From NCBI GenBank assembly GCA_016793885.1, contig JAEUHE010000233.1:1-64000 (forward strand): 64,000 nt of DNA. Reading direction: 5' to 3'. Made by a program: the position numbers and the translations under genes. Positions 1 through 7,811 of the stretch are shown here, piece by piece. This stretch comes from Verrucomicrobiales bacterium (lineage in GTDB: Bacteria; Verrucomicrobiota; Verrucomicrobiia; Limisphaerales; UBA11320). The notes under the pieces were generated by a model. That model made no database searches and was not told where the DNA came from. It was given only the letters and a program-made list of their open reading frames with translations. The first letter of the stretch is position 1. Every line of letters begins with the position of its first letter.

Positions 1-137
1 GATGCCTCCGAGTCATTGGCCGCTTCCGCCAACGCCTCGATGGCCTCGGGCTTCTCCGAGGCGGCCAGCTTCTCGGCTGCCGCAATGCGCGACTCCGGCT
101 TGCGTGCCTTGAGTTGTTGTATGGACCACCAGATCAT
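1..137 (-). CDS. Helical-repeat (HEAT-like) protein, N-terminal fragment
   Basis: The minus strand is open from the ATG at 137 to the window edge and encodes about 45 residues beginning [17 protein letters not shown]. The visible part is two amphipathic helices with an alanine/glutamate-rich pattern ([22 protein letters not shown]) typical of HEAT or PBS-lyase-like repeats. In-frame GTG and TTG codons lie upstream before a stop, so the start is uncertain; a purine-rich stretch (GGAAGG) precedes the chosen ATG. It diverges from the transaldolase gene. The rest of the protein lies outside the window, so no function can be given. Confidence 0.45.
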   Translation of the reverse strand, partial: MIWWSIQQLKARKPESRIAAAEKLAASEKPEAIEALAEAANDSEA

Positions 138-316
138 CTGAACATCATCAGCTTCCTTCCCAGCGACCAAGTATTCCGTCGGCACTTCGCATGCCGCTCT
201 TCAATGATCCGTCTAGCATAAATCATGCTTGCAAGAATCCGATTGGCATTCATCTCCCCATTTGCTCCTATCGGGGATCGGTGCATCCTTATGGCCTACT
301 GTCCCATTATCATACT

Positions 317-1309
317 ATGAACTCTGCAACGCCCCAGTCCTCCTCGCTCAACCAGTTGGAGCAGCTTAAACAGATGACCAAGGTGGTGGCTGACACCGGT
401 GACTTCGCCACCTTGAAGCAGTTTGCGCCCCAGGATGCTACGACGAACCCCACCTTGATCCTCAAGGCCGCCCAGATGCCCGAGTATCGTCCCTTGGTGG
501 ACAAGGCGGTGCAGGATCACAAAGGCGCGGGGGGCTCCACCGAGGCCAAAGTGGGTCAGATCTTGGATTCTCTCCTGGTTGCTTTTGGGATGGAAATTTT
601 AAAGATCGTCCCGGGCCGTGTCTCCACCGAGACAGACGCTGCCTTGTCCTTTGACGCCGACGGAATCGTAGCGAAATCGCGTCACCTCATCGATCTTTAC
701 GCTCGCCAGGGCATTTCGCGCGAGCGAGTGCTCATTAAGATTGCCTCTACCTGGGAAGGAATTCGGGCCGCTGAACAGCTCCAGAAAGAGGGGATTCAAT
801 GTAATCTTACCCTGCTGTTTTCGCTTCCGCAGGCAATCGCTTGCGCCGATGCCAAGGTTCGGCTCATCTCACCCTTCGTCGGAAGAATTCTGGATTGGCA
901 CAAAGCCAAAACCGGCAAGGACTACGTTGGTGCGGAGGATCCTGGCGTCCAGTCCGTTCAGAAGATCTACCAGTATTACAAGAAATTCGGCCACGCCACT
1001 GAGGTGATGGGCGCCAGCTTCCGTAATGTCGGGGAAATCGTTGAGCTCGCCGGATGTGACCTGCTGACCATCAGCCCGAACCTTCTCGCTGAACTGCAGA
1101 AGTCCGCGGCCCCGTTGGTTCGTAAGCTTTCTCCTGACGCCGCCGCGGGGAGCGACGCAACCAAACTGGTTTTGGATGAGAAGCGTTTTCGCTTCCTTTT
1201 CAATGAGGACGCGATGGCCACCGAGAAGACATCGGAAGGGATCCGGAGCTTTGTGGCCGACACCCTCAAGCTCGAGAAGTTCATTGCTGAACGGCTGGCC
1301 AGCGCTTGA
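317..1309 (+). CDS. tal: Transaldolase (TalB-type)
   Basis: Cytosolic transaldolase of the non-oxidative pentose phosphate pathway, moving a dihydroxyacetone unit between sedoheptulose-7-phosphate and glyceraldehyde-3-phosphate. The 330-residue length fits the TalA/TalB class. Visible signatures are [11 protein letters not shown] near the N-terminus, [13 protein letters not shown], and [12 protein letters not shown] with the Schiff-base lysine at about residue 141, followed by NLTLLFS. The open frame extends back to 191, but the upstream 42 residues do not look like transaldolase, so the ATG at 317 is preferred. No clear ribosome-binding site is visible. Confidence 0.95.
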   Translation: MNSATPQSSSLNQLEQLKQMTKVVADTGDFATLKQFAPQDATTNPTLILKAAQMPEYRPLVDKAVQDHKGAGGSTEAKVGQILDSLLVAFGMEILKIVPGRVSTETDAALSFDADGIVAKSRHLIDLYARQGISRERVLIKIASTWEGIRAAEQLQKEGIQCNLTLLFSLPQAIACADAKVRLISPFVGRILDWHKAKTGKDYVGAEDPGVQSVQKIYQYYKKFGHATEVMGASFRNVGEIVELAGCDLLTISPNLLAELQKSAAPLVRKLSPDAAAGSDATKLVLDEKRFRFLFNEDAMATEKTSEGIRSFVADTLKLEKFIAERLASA

Positions 1310-1324
1310 TGGCCCAGCCTCCCT

Positions 1325-2542
1325 ATGCACGCCCGGAACGACCCTCCCACGGGTTACCTGCACCGGACCTATTCATCGCCGATCGATGATTCGGCACAAC
1401 CGTTTGCACTTTGGGTGCCTCCGAGCTACTCAGCTCGAAAACAGTATCCGCTTATCGTCGCCCTCCATGGAATGGATGGCGATGAACGGATGATTCCCGA
1501 GGGTTGTTACGAGATTCCTCAGCGGGGGTTTAACCAGGAAGTGATTCTCTTGAGCGTGCTGGGCCGGGGCGATCTTGCTTTTGAAGGGCCGGGCGAAGCC
1601 GATATCTGGGATGCCATATCCTGGGTTAAGGCGCACTACCGCACTAACCCATGTCGACAGTACCTCACGGGCCTTTCAATGGGAGGCTACGCTACGTGGC
1701 GATTGGCGATGGACTATCCGGATCAATGGGCAGCGGTTGCGCCCATTTGTGGCGGGGGCGATCTGCACGGTCTTTCTGCTCTAGCGGACGTGCCGGTGTG
1801 GTGTGTGCATGGTCGGGACGACGAGTTTGTCAGTGTCGATGAGTCGAGGCGTATGGTGGACGAACTTCGCCGACTTGGCTTCCCGCATCGGTATGATGAA
1901 CTGGAAGGTTGGCGTCACAACTCCTGGGACTGGCTCTACAACCCGGACCGGGAAGTTGACACCCTCGTGGACTGGTTTCTGCAACATAGAAAGTCACACC
2001 CTGCCCCGACGATTCAACATCCAAAGCGGCGCGGTGGCTTTAAGGATCTATTCCAGGAACGGCTCATCATTAGCTATCCGGCAGCAACTCCCATCCCGGG
2101 AGAGTCTGAGCTGCTCAAGGCGGAGGCTGAGCGCATCTCCGCCTATTCCTTTGGGGATTTTGTGATGCGAAAAGGTCGTTTGTTGGTTAAGTCCGATCAA
2201 GAGATCACGCCTCGCGACTTGGTGGATGCTAATCACCTGATGCTCGGACGAAACGACAACCATCCCTGGCTCGCCAAAGTGGAGCGGAAGCTAGCCACTC
2301 GCCACGTCCGAGGCGCACTCAAGGTCTTTGGCGACACATTTTTGGGAAAATCCCTGATTGCCGCCACCTGTCAGGTCAGTCCGTGGAACCGGGAGAAGCT
2401 GTTGGGTGTGATCACCTATCAGCAATTTCATCAGGTGCGGGGGATATGCGAGCGGCTCTGTGGGCCTATGGCCGATCCTCTCGCATTGAACCTTTTCGAT
2501 ACTGCTAGACGACGGTTTATCCGCCAGGAAGAGGCCCCCTAA
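1325..2542 (+). CDS. Alpha/beta-hydrolase (esterase/PHB-depolymerase-like)
   Basis: Alpha/beta-hydrolase of 405 residues without a signal peptide. The oxyanion region reads VALHGMDGDE, the nucleophile elbow is GLSMGGYAT with the serine at residue 118, the likely acid is in HGRDDEFV (about residue 165), and a histidine in the WRHNSW segment near 197 may complete the triad. These patterns match the prolyl-oligopeptidase/dienelactone-hydrolase-like esterases. A C-terminal region of about 170 residues after the hydrolase core is unassigned. It begins 15 nt after the transaldolase stop and may be co-transcribed with it. The substrate is unknown. Confidence 0.75.
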   Translation: MHARNDPPTGYLHRTYSSPIDDSAQPFALWVPPSYSARKQYPLIVALHGMDGDERMIPEGCYEIPQRGFNQEVILLSVLGRGDLAFEGPGEADIWDAISWVKAHYRTNPCRQYLTGLSMGGYATWRLAMDYPDQWAAVAPICGGGDLHGLSALADVPVWCVHGRDDEFVSVDESRRMVDELRRLGFPHRYDELEGWRHNSWDWLYNPDREVDTLVDWFLQHRKSHPAPTIQHPKRRGGFKDLFQERLIISYPAATPIPGESELLKAEAERISAYSFGDFVMRKGRLLVKSDQEITPRDLVDANHLMLGRNDNHPWLAKVERKLATRHVRGALKVFGDTFLGKSLIAATCQVSPWNREKLLGVITYQQFHQVRGICERLCGPMADPLALNLFDTARRRFIRQEEAP

Positions 2543-2564
2543 GCTCGCTGATCCGGAGACGGTC

Positions 2565-3110
2565 TTATCGTCGACGGGCCAAGTCAAAGTGATACAGCGC
2601 CACGACCACGATCGCGTGCCGAATTTTTCCAGTGCGAACGAGGTCGGGGACCTCCTTGAGCGGAACGAGGTGCGTGACGAGATCCTCGCCTGGATCCAGC
2701 TCGGTCGGATGCTTGAGTTGGCAGTCCTCCACGAACACCGTGTAGCAGCGGTTGTTCATGATGGCCGGGTTGGGAAAGATCTCCCCGAGCAGCTTCGGTG
2801 GCTTTCCCGCATACCCGGTTTCTTCCCGCAGCTCGCGTTCGGCTGTCATCAGCGGCGATCCATCCTCGGCATCCATGACCCCGCCTGGGACTTCCAGTTC
2901 GACGGTCTCGGATCCGTGCCGGAACTGCTCCACCATCACGAGGTGATCATCCGGAGTGACGGCGATGATGTTCACCCAATTGCGGGTGTTGATTACAAAG
3001 AAATCGTGTTCCTCTCCGGTGCGCGGGGAGGTCTTGCGATCACTGTGCACCGTGAAGATGCGAAAGTCGCCTACCTGTTTGCGGTTCCGGCTGGGCCAGG
3101 GTTTGATCAT
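2565..3110 (-). CDS. NUDIX hydrolase (ADP-ribose pyrophosphatase-like)
   Basis: NUDIX pyrophosphohydrolase of 181 residues. The Nudix box (G-x5-E-x7-REUxEExGU) is present as GGVMDAEDGSPLMTAEREL followed by REETGY, with the metal-binding glutamates intact. The upstream EQFRHGSETVELEVPGG pattern is typical of ADP-ribose/nucleoside-diphosphate-sugar pyrophosphatases (NudF-like). Its start codon overlaps the stop of the small upstream gene by 4 nt (ATGA), implying translational coupling. Substrate choice within the family is inferred. Confidence 0.85.
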   Translation of the reverse strand: MIKPWPSRNRKQVGDFRIFTVHSDRKTSPRTGEEHDFFVINTRNWVNIIAVTPDDHLVMVEQFRHGSETVELEVPGGVMDAEDGSPLMTAERELREETGYAGKPPKLLGEIFPNPAIMNNRCYTVFVEDCQLKHPTELDPGEDLVTHLVPLKEVPDLVRTGKIRHAIVVVALYHFDLARRR

Positions 3111-3304
3111 AAGCCTTTTTCCTTTGCTGCCCAGCCCTGCCGCATGAGGCCGAGCAGATGGATCATAGCCTCCTCGTAAGTTCGAGGGGGTTCTTGGCTG
3201 CTCAATTGTCGCGCCCGCTTGTCCAACTGAGCCGCCATTTCGGCGGCTTTCTCAGGAGGGCAGCCGAGGGAGCAGAGGGCCTGCGCCAATTGTTCGAGGT
3301 TCAT
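3107..3304 (-). CDS. Small helical hypothetical protein coupled to NUDIX gene
   Basis: A 65-residue acidic/helical protein (MNLEQLAQALCSLGCPPEKA start) with no recognised family. Its stop overlaps the NUDIX start by 4 nt, which supports it as a real gene. It begins just after the terminator of the cyclophilin gene, so it probably has its own promoter in the short gap. The sequence could form a small three-helix, UBA-like bundle, but that is only an impression. Function unknown. Confidence 0.6.
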   Translation of the reverse strand: MNLEQLAQALCSLGCPPEKAAEMAAQLDKRARQLSSQEPPRTYEEAMIHLLGLMRQGWAAKEKGL

Positions 3305-3313
3305 AAAGCAGAA

Positions 3314-3346
3314 AAGCGCGGGCGGAGCCTCAGCCCGCCCGCGCTT
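3314..3346 (-). terminator. Intrinsic terminator after the cyclophilin gene
   Basis: A perfect 12-bp GC-rich stem (arms 3314-3325 and 3335-3346, 9-nt loop) followed on the minus strand by TTTTCTGCTTT. It lies 14 nt past the cyclophilin stop and separates that gene from the small-ORF/NUDIX pair. Confidence 0.85.
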
Positions 3347-3359
3347 CGATTGAAAACGA

Positions 3360-3980
3360 TTACTTGATCGTGCTGGCGTCCACGATCTTGATGCTCTCCA
3401 CGTTCACGCGCTGCGCGGGACGATCGCGAGGAACGGTGGGAACCGTGGCGATCTTCTCCAGGACATCATCGCCCTTGAGGAGCTTTCCGAACGCCGTGTA
3501 TTGGCCGTTCAGATGGGAGGGGCTGCCGTGACAGATGAAGAACTGGCTGCCGGCGGAATCGGGATCCGAGGAGCGTGCCATCGACAGGACGCCCCGATCG
3601 TGATTCTTGGCGTTGAACTCGGCCTTGATCTTGTAGCCGGGATCGCCGGTGCCCCAACGCGCCATGTCGGCGTCTTTCTTGGTCAGCGGATCTCCGCCCT
3701 GGATCATGAATCCGCGGATGACCCGGTGGAAGCAGGTGCCGTCATAGAAGCCCTTCTTGGCCAGCGTCTTGAAGTTTTCAACGGTTTTGGGGGCCACATC
3801 AGGCCAGAACTCGACGACCATTTCCCCTAGACTGGTCTTAATCACGGCGACTTCGGTAGTGTTCACGGTATTCTTTTTTTCCTCAGTTTTGGTTTCCTTC
3901 TTCGCCTCATCGGCAGCGAAGGCGACTTGTGCCATCGCCATGCTCAGCAGGACGGTGCAGGTGATAATCAGCTGTTTCAT
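3360..3980 (-). CDS. Secreted peptidyl-prolyl cis-trans isomerase (cyclophilin type)
   Basis: Cyclophilin-type prolyl isomerase of 206 residues with a signal peptide (MKQLIITCTVLLSMAMAQVAFA) followed by a Lys/Glu-rich linker, so it probably acts in the periplasm. The core shows FHRVIRGFMIQGGDP, GSQFFICHG and HLNGQYTAFGKLL; the conserved catalytic arginine (FHRV) and substrate-binding Q/F residues are present. The frame continues 21 codons upstream of 3980, but the signal peptide fixes the start there. A strong intrinsic terminator follows. Confidence 0.92.
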   Translation of the reverse strand: MKQLIITCTVLLSMAMAQVAFAADEAKKETKTEEKKNTVNTTEVAVIKTSLGEMVVEFWPDVAPKTVENFKTLAKKGFYDGTCFHRVIRGFMIQGGDPLTKKDADMARWGTGDPGYKIKAEFNAKNHDRGVLSMARSSDPDSAGSQFFICHGSPSHLNGQYTAFGKLLKGDDVLEKIATVPTVPRDRPAQRVNVESIKIVDASTIK

Positions 3981-4073
3981 AGCCCGCTCTGTGTGCCAGG
4001 AAGTCGGTGGATTGTCACGCGTAGAAATCCTGCGTATTGCCACGGACGCTGCTTTGTGGACAACTAACGGGGC

Positions 4074-4799
4074 ATGGCGCAGATATCCCCAGAGAGCGTT
4101 CCGGTCCTCGATCGTTGGCCGGTTGGCAAGAGGCTATTCTTTCGACTCAACCCGCAGTTGCGGCGTGCCCATCGCCTCTTCCGTGCGTTTCCAGTCCTCC
4201 CGTATCGACATTTTCTAGATGTCGGGGCGTTCGAAGGTGAGTTCACTGACAGTGTGCTGAGTTATTTCCAGCCCGACCGTGTCTGGCAGGTAGAGGCGGA
4301 TCCTGACCAGTCCGGACTTTTGCAGGCGAAGTATCGTGAAGAGTCTCGGGTGAAGGTGATTCCCGCCGCGATAGCCGATCAATCCGGGACCCTGGAGTTC
4401 CACGTCAATCAGCATCGGCCATCCAGTTCTTTGATCCCCATCGCCTCGAGCGCCGCGGGGGTCTTCCAGAAGGAGATGAACGAAGCACGGGTCGTGCGGG
4501 TGCCTGCTCTCAGCTTGGATGAACTGTTTGAGAAGGAAGCATTGCCCGACATCGATTTGATGAAGGTGGACATCCAAGGGGCGGAGCGCTTGTTGATTCA
4601 GGGAGGGACCAAGTCTTTGAAGCGTATCCGACTGGTGTTCATGGAAGTGTGGTTCCAGGAATGCTATCAGGGATCGGCGTTGTTCCCGGAAGTTCAAACC
4701 ATGATGACTGGCTCAGGTTTCAAGCTTCGCTCCTTCCATGAGTTTCGCAAGGGCTCAGACGGGAACCTCGTTTACAGCAACGCGTTGTACTATCGGTAA
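4074..4799 (+). CDS. FkbM-family SAM methyltransferase
   Basis: A 241-residue methyltransferase of the FkbM type. The SAM-binding motif I is FLDVGAFEGEF, followed by WQVEADP and the FkbM-typical D-x-MKVDIQGAE block and LVFMEVWFQE. Members methylate hydroxyls of sugars, lipids or natural products; the substrate here is not indicated by the neighbours. It stands alone, divergent from the cyclophilin gene, in an AT-richer spacer that should hold promoters for both. Confidence 0.85.
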   Translation: MAQISPESVPVLDRWPVGKRLFFRLNPQLRRAHRLFRAFPVLPYRHFLDVGAFEGEFTDSVLSYFQPDRVWQVEADPDQSGLLQAKYREESRVKVIPAAIADQSGTLEFHVNQHRPSSSLIPIASSAAGVFQKEMNEARVVRVPALSLDELFEKEALPDIDLMKVDIQGAERLLIQGGTKSLKRIRLVFMEVWFQECYQGSALFPEVQTMMTGSGFKLRSFHEFRKGSDGNLVYSNALYYR

Positions 4800-4949
4800 C
4801 TGTCGGCCTGCTTCGTCCTGTGGACGGACCCTTGCAGAACTTGTCACGAAAGTGAAATCCGTGGTCAATCGACTCCCGGTTCTAGGCTTCGCGGTGTCAT
4901 CCTGCAAATTCACTCAAGTGTCGATCCTCCGGGCCGATGTCCTTGACAC

Positions 4950-5741
4950 ATGAGTTTATTTATTCGTACGGCGGTCGAGATGCTTCCCCCCTTTGCTCTG
5001 GGTAACCCTTCCCGCCTCAGCTGCTGTCTGAGCGTCGCCTTGTTTGGCGCTGCCGCGCTGACTGCGTCAGCCCAGATCGTTCAAACCGACTATGTCTCCG
5101 CTACCGCCTCCATCCCGGGTGGTCTTACGCTTTCGGCGACCGATTTACTCCAGACCCAGCTTGCCTCTGCGGCGAGGTCGGCGTCGGGCGACGCCGCTTT
5201 TTACCGCGAGGAGAGCGGTTACACCGTGGATCTTTCCCGTTTGAGTGACGGACAGTTCGGGACCTATGGTTCGAGTGGTCTGGGCGGTGACGGCAACTAT
5301 ACGGTCATGCCGAACAATGTAACCCTTACCTTCACCTTCGACACAAGCGTCAACACCTTGGGCTATTCACTCTCTGCCATACGTACCTTTGCGAGTTGGG
5401 ATGATGGTCGCGATGGTCAGAGCTATTCTGTGAAGTATGCCACCGTGTTTGCGCCTTCGACCTTCAACACCCTCCATACGATCACCCCCTACAACCCCTC
5501 CGGACTGGACGATCCCGCCAACACGTTAGTCGAGTTAACCCCAACAGTTGGATACCTCGCCGAGAATGTGTCCGGGCTGCAGTTCGTCTTTAGCGGGTTT
5601 GAGAACAGCGGGACGGCATACCGTGAGGTGGACGTCACAGGCATCGCCACCCCCATCCCCGAACCCTCCATCTATGGGGTCGTTTTGTGCATGGTCGCTC
5701 TGCTCGTCCGTAGCAAGTCGTGGCGCCGCTCTGGCGCGTGA
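4950..5741 (+). CDS. PEP-CTERM sorted secreted protein
   Basis: A 263-residue exported protein: signal peptide (LSCCLSVALFGAAALTASAQ), a beta-rich body, and a C-terminal PEP-CTERM signal with PIPEPS, a hydrophobic segment (IYGVVLCMVALLV) and a final basic tail (RSKSWRRSGA). In the PEP-CTERM/exosortase system this tail is cleaved and the protein is placed at the surface or in extracellular polysaccharide. An in-frame ATG at 4980 gives a shorter n-region and is an alternative start. Its body resembles verrucomicrobial PEP-CTERM proteins of unknown function. Confidence 0.8.
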   Translation: MSLFIRTAVEMLPPFALGNPSRLSCCLSVALFGAAALTASAQIVQTDYVSATASIPGGLTLSATDLLQTQLASAARSASGDAAFYREESGYTVDLSRLSDGQFGTYGSSGLGGDGNYTVMPNNVTLTFTFDTSVNTLGYSLSAIRTFASWDDGRDGQSYSVKYATVFAPSTFNTLHTITPYNPSGLDDPANTLVELTPTVGYLAENVSGLQFVFSGFENSGTAYREVDVTGIATPIPEPSIYGVVLCMVALLVRSKSWRRSGA

Positions 5742-5826
5742 CTGCCCAGTCTACGCATTCAGTCCGATTCGAACACACCGAGAATGTTTGCCAGACGGCG
5801 CTCGTTCCTATTTCCAAAACCGTCCA

Positions 5827-5860
5827 CCGATTATTTCATACGTACGTACTAAATAATCCG
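5827..5860. promoter_or_regulatory. 34-bp palindrome, copy 1
   Basis: Imperfect palindrome with core TACGTACGTA flanked by AT-rich arms (ATTATTT...AAATAAT). 14 of 17 positions pair. It shares core and arms with copies at 5990 and 6985. It may be an operator for the adjacent PaaX-like regulator or a mobile palindromic repeat. Confidence 0.75.
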
Positions 5861-5989
5861 TTGGCCCTCGGTTTTCTGTTCCTGCACGTGTGGGGGGCAC
5901 CGCATCCGGTTTCGTTGCCCAGCGCCCACTTAGCAAGGGCAAACCGCCAGAGCCCTCCTTGTCTCCTCAAATCCCTAGGTCACGCCTGC

Positions 5990-6023
5990 CCGATTATTTC
6001 GTACGTACGTATGGAATAATCCG
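5990..6023. promoter_or_regulatory. 34-bp palindrome, copy 2
   Basis: Second copy, 14 of 17 positions pairing, same TACGTACGTA-type core. It ends 116 nt before the PaaX-like start codon, a position compatible with promoter control of that gene. Confidence 0.75.
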
Positions 6024-6139
6024 TAAAGTCCCTCGCTCGCGGGGTGACTTTCGACCGACCGGCCTCCCGCCTGGCCCCGCCTGGTTCTCTTGAATAGGAC
6101 TAGCCACCGAGTGGGGCAGGTCGTAAGATAGCCTTCTTC

Positions 6140-6928
6140 ATGAAGGAGAAAACGGAGGAGCTGCTTTACCATATGTTGTGGGCCTGTGACATGCTTTGGC
6201 GCCCAAGCTTCAGGCATGTTTTTGAGTCATTCGAGGGTTGGGCCTATCGGAACGGAATGATGAGGCAACTCGCGGAACTCGAACGGAGGAAGTTGATTGA
6301 GCGTCACTCGGAAGGGCTTAAGCCGGCGTTTCGACTCACAGAGATGGGAGTTTCCTGTGCTCTGGGCGGTGAAGATCCTGAAGCCCGCTGGAATCGACCT
6401 TGGCAGGGACGCTGGCACTTGGTGCTTTTCGATGTTCCTAACATCCACACCTCCCTTCGAAACACTCTCAGGGATCGGCTGCGAGACTCCAAACTAGGGT
6501 GGTTGCAGCGGAGCGTGTGGGTGAGCCCTGATCCCGTAACCCTGGACAGCCTTGGCTTAACCCGGGTTCGGGCTGCTGTAGAGTCTTTGATCCTTCTGGA
6601 AGCCTCGCCATCGACCGGAGAAACCGACGCAGAGATTGTGCTAACGAGTTGGGATTTTCCGCGGATCAATGAACTTTACGAGCAGCATTCGGTCGTGCTC
6701 ACTCAACAACCTCAGATCGCTCAGCGAGATGCAGCCGCCGCAGAGCAATGCAGATCGTGGGCTGCAGCTGAACGGGCAGCATGGCTGGCGGTCTGTCAGT
6801 GCGATCCGTTCCTACCGAGGGAGCTATTGCCTGAGGGGTATCAGGGGTGCCTGGCCTGGGAACGGCGCAAACTGCGTCTGCGAGACTTCGGTGCCCAGCT
6901 ACGCGCCTTCGGAACAATGAAGCCCTAG
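6140..6928 (+). CDS. PaaX-like transcriptional regulator
   Basis: 262-residue protein with the three-part PaaX layout: an N-terminal winged helix (about 1-75; QLAELERRKLIER and FRLTEMGV wing), a middle Cas2-like ferredoxin fold (about 90-170; RWHLVLFDVPNIHTSLRN and WLQRSVWVSPDP), and a C-terminal helical region. PaaX of E. coli represses phenylacetyl-CoA catabolism, but no paa genes are present here, so the regulon is unknown. Palindromes lie on both sides of the gene, which suggests autoregulation or a mobile unit. Confidence 0.75.
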   Translation: MKEKTEELLYHMLWACDMLWRPSFRHVFESFEGWAYRNGMMRQLAELERRKLIERHSEGLKPAFRLTEMGVSCALGGEDPEARWNRPWQGRWHLVLFDVPNIHTSLRNTLRDRLRDSKLGWLQRSVWVSPDPVTLDSLGLTRVRAAVESLILLEASPSTGETDAEIVLTSWDFPRINELYEQHSVVLTQQPQIAQRDAAAAEQCRSWAAAERAAWLAVCQCDPFLPRELLPEGYQGCLAWERRKLRLRDFGAQLRAFGTMKP

Positions 6929-6984
6929 CTCGGGAGCCAATCACCAGAGCGAGCATTTCAACCGATAGCCCGCTTTGCTCGGGC

Positions 6985-7022
6985 TACCGATTATTCCATA
7001 CGTACGTATGGAATAATCGGTA
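6985..7022. promoter_or_regulatory. Perfect 38-bp palindrome, copy 3
   Basis: A perfect 38-bp inverted repeat with no loop (19 + 19), same core as copies 1 and 2, 56 nt after the PaaX-like stop codon. It lacks a T-run, so it is not a typical intrinsic terminator. It could be an operator shared with the convergent gene at 7070, or the other boundary of a palindrome-flanked unit. Confidence 0.8.
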
Positions 7023-7069
7023 CGACCGGATTCAGGGCTAAACCTTTGGCTGGTTGGTCCAAGAAAAAG

Positions 7070-7483
7070 CTACGCTTCGCTGGTCAAAGCCCTCCTGAAT
7101 TCCTCGAAAGCTAAATAGCACTCATCGACTGAGTTCCAGCTCCACTCCTTCCCCTTCTTCAAGGCCCTGAATCTCTTCAGGTAGGTTGTCCACGAGCTCG
7201 TGACCGATGGTTTCAGCCTTTCGGATTGAGTAGTCATTTCATCCGCCAGCACCCTACTCACCATCTCGATGCTGCCAAAGAAATTCCCCGTCAGCGAGCT
7301 TCGAATATCGGGTGGCCTGGACGTTGTGAAGGAACGAAAGCGCCCCCAAAAATCGGCGAGGTGGTTGGTCATATACTGGAGCTTATCGGCCGAGCTCAAG
7401 CTGAGCTTTCGCAGATCGCGGAGATACAGTCTGCGCATGTTCCAGGCCTCGATTCGAATCAGCAGCTGTCTTGGGAGGTTCAT
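7070..7483 (-). CDS. Hypothetical helical protein
   Basis: A 137-residue basic, mostly helical protein (start MNLPRQLLIRIEAWNMRR), convergent with the PaaX-like gene. No family recognised. It contains an Arg/Lys-rich N-terminus and several amphipathic helices, and could be a small four-helix protein. A competing plus-strand frame over the same region looks less protein-like. Reality of the gene is only moderately supported. Confidence 0.4.
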   Translation of the reverse strand: MNLPRQLLIRIEAWNMRRLYLRDLRKLSLSSADKLQYMTNHLADFWGRFRSFTTSRPPDIRSSLTGNFFGSIEMVSRVLADEMTTQSERLKPSVTSSWTTYLKRFRALKKGKEWSWNSVDECYLAFEEFRRALTSEA

Positions 7484-7811
7484 GGCGGTTCCACTATTGT
7501 AGTGTGGGACAGGCTGGGCGTCGCCACAAATTGTAGTCGGGCCCGCTGCGCTCGAGGTGCTGGGAAAACGTCCAACATGGACGACGCTAGTTGTAGTGTG
7601 GGCCGTGTCGGCCCATGGGTGCTACAAATGCGAACCAGGTGATGAAAATGGCCACCGCCTTCTGAGAAGGGCGGATGGCGACGGATGATATTCAATCACA
7701 TCGCCGTCCTACCAAAGGAGCGGCCTTGCAGCCCTTGTGGATTCGTTGGCGATTTTTCCGGAGCTGGAGCCTCAGTCTGCGGGGTGATGCGCCGTTGGCG
7801 CGGAGTTGCTG
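7484..7811. other. Intergenic region with repeat A
   Basis: About 330 nt with no convincing gene. It contains a family-A dispersed repeat (7568-7619), a partial second copy around 7492-7545, and a hairpin near 7650-7682 (CCGCCTTCTGAGAAGGGCGG). Confidence 0.6.
7568..7619 (+). repeat. Dispersed repeat family A, copy 1
   Basis: Contains GACGACGCTAGTTGTAGTG followed by the hairpin GGGCCGTGTCGGCCC. The same module (ACGT-rich head, TTGTAGTGTGGGCC, GGCCCAT tail) recurs at 29090, 35508 and 41861, with a head-only copy at 20150. Confidence 0.8.

Larger units (their letters stand above)
5742..6139. other. Intergenic region with two palindromes
   Basis: About 400 nt without a convincing gene. It holds two copies of a 34-bp imperfect palindrome (5827-5860 and 5990-6023) upstream of the PaaX-like gene, 163 nt apart. 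Short frames across it read through the palindromes and have no recognisable product. Confidence 0.7.

Noticed and set aside
6985-7022. Perfect palindrome as an intrinsic terminator for the PaaX-like gene
   Set aside because: No U-run follows on either strand and the same motif also lies upstream of the gene.
7226-7642. 138-codon plus-strand frame opposite the 7070-7483 gene
   Set aside because: It overlaps the family-A repeat, has no domain-like pattern and shadows the more plausible minus-strand frame.
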